A stretch of DNA of 12,831 nucleotides, from contig JBILGM010000066.1 of assembly GCA_044351045.1 (NCBI GenBank), positions 1 through 12,831 on the forward strand. Direction: 5' to 3'. The translations under genes were made by a program, and so were the position numbers. The DNA comes from UBA6136 sp044351045 (GTDB taxonomy: Bacteria; Pseudomonadota; Gammaproteobacteria; Methylococcales; Methylococcaceae). Every line of letters starts with the position of its first letter. Positions within the stretch are counted from its first letter, which is position 1. Below are positions 11,404 to 12,831 of this stretch, piece by piece. A model generated the notes under the pieces. The model was not told where the DNA came from and did not search any database. It saw nothing but the letters and a program-made list of their open reading frames with translations.

Positions 11404-12831
11404 GTGACCTGACCCGCACGCTTGATATCGTCTTTGGGGGCCGGAACGAGATCAGTCCGGTCATCGGCGAGATCGAGTCGAGCTTCGATCGGTTTGATGC
11501 GGCCGTTCAGAACGTCGCCCAACCATTGGCGGCCGTCGCGGATCAGTTCCTTAAAACCGAAGCCGCGATCCTGGCATTGGCCGCGGCATTTACCGGCGCC
11601 GCTATCGATGCCGCCGGTCGCTTTGGCGATGCCGCCAGTGAGATCGGGACCCTGTTCGGGGGCACCTCCGATCAGGTGGATCGCTTCGGCACCGATATTC
11701 AGAATTACGCATCTACCTCGACGCAGTCGATCGCCTCCATCAACGGCGCGATTTACGAAGCCATCTCCTCGGGCGTCAAATACGAAGACAGTCTGGCTTT
11801 TCTGAATGAGGCCGAGAAGCTCTCGGTCGCCGGCCGTGCCAACCTCCAGCAAGTGACCAGCGTGCTGACCGGTGTGCTGAATGCCTATGGTGCCAGCACC
11901 AGTCAGGCGGCCGAATTTACCGATGATCTCTATACCGCCGTCCTCAACGGCAAGACGACCGTCCCTGAACTGGCTCAGTCGCTCGGCAACATCGTCGGCA
12001 TCACCGCCAATGTCGACGTGGGCTTTGATGAGCTCTCGGCGGCCATTGCCGCGCTGACGGCGTCATCGGTCAAAACCCCGGAGGCCATTACCGGTATCAA
12101 GGCAGCTATCTCGAATATCCTGTCGCCCTCCAGTGACGCAGCAAAAGCCGCGGCGGAGATGGGGCTCCAGTTCGATGGCGCGGCCCTCCGCTCCAAGGGG
12201 TTATCCGGGATGCTGAGTGAAGTGTATGACAAGACCCAGGGCAATACCGATTCGATTAAACGCCTGTTCGGCAGTATCGAAGGCTATAACGCCGCCCTGA
12301 TCCTTGGGGCCGACAAGACCGGCATCTTTGTCAAGTCCCTGGAGGACATGGCCAATAACTCTGGCGCCACGAACCAGGCCTTCGAGGCCATGACGCAGAA
12401 CTATGAAGTGGCCCTGCAGCGTATGGGCAATGCCGCCGAGGTCGCCCTGATCAAGGCCGGAAAACCCCTGTTGGATGAATTTGGCGGAGTGGCGAATGGC
12501 ATTGCAGCCGTGTTCAAGTCTCTGGGGCAACCCATCGATGCCGGAGCCTTTGCACCGATCATCCAGGCGATGGAAACCTTTGGCCAGAGCATGGCAGGCA
12601 CTCTGCAGCAGATCGCGCAGAACCTGCCCCAAGCACTGTCCGGCTTGGAGTTCTCCGGGCTGATCCGGTCATTCCAAAATCTCGGCGACGAGATGGGTGA
12701 TGTTTTTGCCCAGATATTTGGCAACATCGACCTTTCTACCCCGGAAGGACTCGGCGACGCGCTGCAAATGATTGTTAACGGGGTCGCTGCCCTGACCAAT
12801 GTCACCGCCGGCATTGTTGATGGGCTGGAAC
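11400..12831 (+). CDS. Phage tail tape-measure protein, TP901 family (3' end outside window)
   Basis: The open frame gives 477 residues and runs off the right edge; tape-measure proteins are usually 600 to over 1000 residues. The protein sets tail length and is carried inside the tail tube. Residues ~70-400 match the TP901-type core: AISSGVKYEDSLAFLNEAEK (121-140), LTGVLNAYGASTSQAAEFTD (156-175), LYTAVLNGKTTVPELAQSLG (177-196), KTPEAITGIKAAISNILSPS (225-244), RLFGSIEGYNAALILGADK (288-306), then an amphipathic alanine-rich tail. The ATG at 11400 overlaps the stop of the preceding ORF (ATGA), and an in-frame stop at 11358-11360 limits upstream extension. GC content is high (39 of 60 bases in 12001-12060). 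The gene is undamaged as far as seen, so a working or recently working tail operon may continue to the right. Confidence 0.92.
   Translation, partial: MSDLTRTLDIVFGGRNEISPVIGEIESSFDRFDAAVQNVAQPLAAVADQFLKTEAAILALAAAFTGAAIDAAGRFGDAASEIGTLFGGTSDQVDRFGTDIQNYASTSTQSIASINGAIYEAISSGVKYEDSLAFLNEAEKLSVAGRANLQQVTSVLTGVLNAYGASTSQAAEFTDDLYTAVLNGKTTVPELAQSLGNIVGITANVDVGFDELSAAIAALTASSVKTPEAITGIKAAISNILSPSSDAAKAAAEMGLQFDGAALRSKGLSGMLSEVYDKTQGNTDSIKRLFGSIEGYNAALILGADKTGIFVKSLEDMANNSGATNQAFEAMTQNYEVALQRMGNAAEVALIKAGKPLLDEFGGVANGIAAVFKSLGQPIDAGAFAPIIQAMETFGQSMAGTLQQIAQNLPQALSGLEFSGLIRSFQNLGDEMGDVFAQIFGNIDLSTPEGLGDALQMIVNGVAALTNVTAGIVDGLE

Noticed and set aside
11265..11852. Minus-strand frame of 195 codons opposite the tape-measure gene
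   Set aside because: High-GC DNA readily leaves antisense frames open; the plus frame matches the tape-measure core over its whole length.

Overview
The window looks like a chromosomal segment of a gammaproteobacterium, or possibly a betaproteobacterium. The evidence is a short H-NS-family nucleoid protein, Kup and DinB relatives of proteobacterial type, and a Mu/TP901-like tail tape-measure gene. The genus cannot be named from sequence alone. The left two-fifths has a housekeeping character but is marked by gene decay. The right three-fifths is accessory DNA: secreted proteins leading into a prophage tail region.

Left part (1-5767). There are four damaged genes. A small channel-like membrane protein (minus strand) is cut by an amber codon. 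kup, the potassium transporter, has kept only its first ~153 and last ~55 codons, joined out of frame. A 64-codon gene has an ochre stop at codon 29. dinB (minus strand, DNA polymerase IV) has lost its catalytic N-terminus and is also shifted by a 4-base tandem duplication. Between them sit genes that look intact: a two-repeat membrane protein (minus), an H-NS-like DNA-binding protein with its own terminator, an AEC-family permease, and a 488-residue protein joining a histidine-kinase-type ATPase fold to a GNAT acetyltransferase fold, both with altered ligand loops.

Middle (5965-9852). A 1039-residue exported protein carries seven very regular ~37-residue repeats, each with a Cys pair and a CWG motif, consistent with a disulphide-stitched seven-bladed RCC1-like propeller. 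Two hydrophobic stretches, a coiled coil and about 570 residues of unrecognised sequence follow. Its distal half is clearly less GC-rich than the flanks. Next is a small exported protein resembling the dirigent / allene-oxide-cyclase-like barrel family, behind an extended -10 promoter.

Right part (10125-12831). This is phage-like: a one-helix plus coiled-coil protein, a 21-residue hydrophobic peptide overlapping it by ATGA, a 19-codon ORF with a good ribosome binding site, and then, after an interruption, a 41-codon ORF overlapping the start of a tape-measure protein that runs off the window. The interruption (about 10526-11263) is a self-contained unit holding a secreted DUF333-type protein, with its own strong ribosome binding site and a good intrinsic terminator. 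This is the layout of a prophage 'moron' (cargo) gene.

The most interesting points are the seven-repeat exported protein with an unknown C-terminus, the moron-like cassette that may have split a small phage gene, the HATPase-GNAT protein with altered cofactor loops, and the concentration of decayed genes next to the accessory region. No RNA genes, CRISPR arrays or complete insertion sequences were seen.
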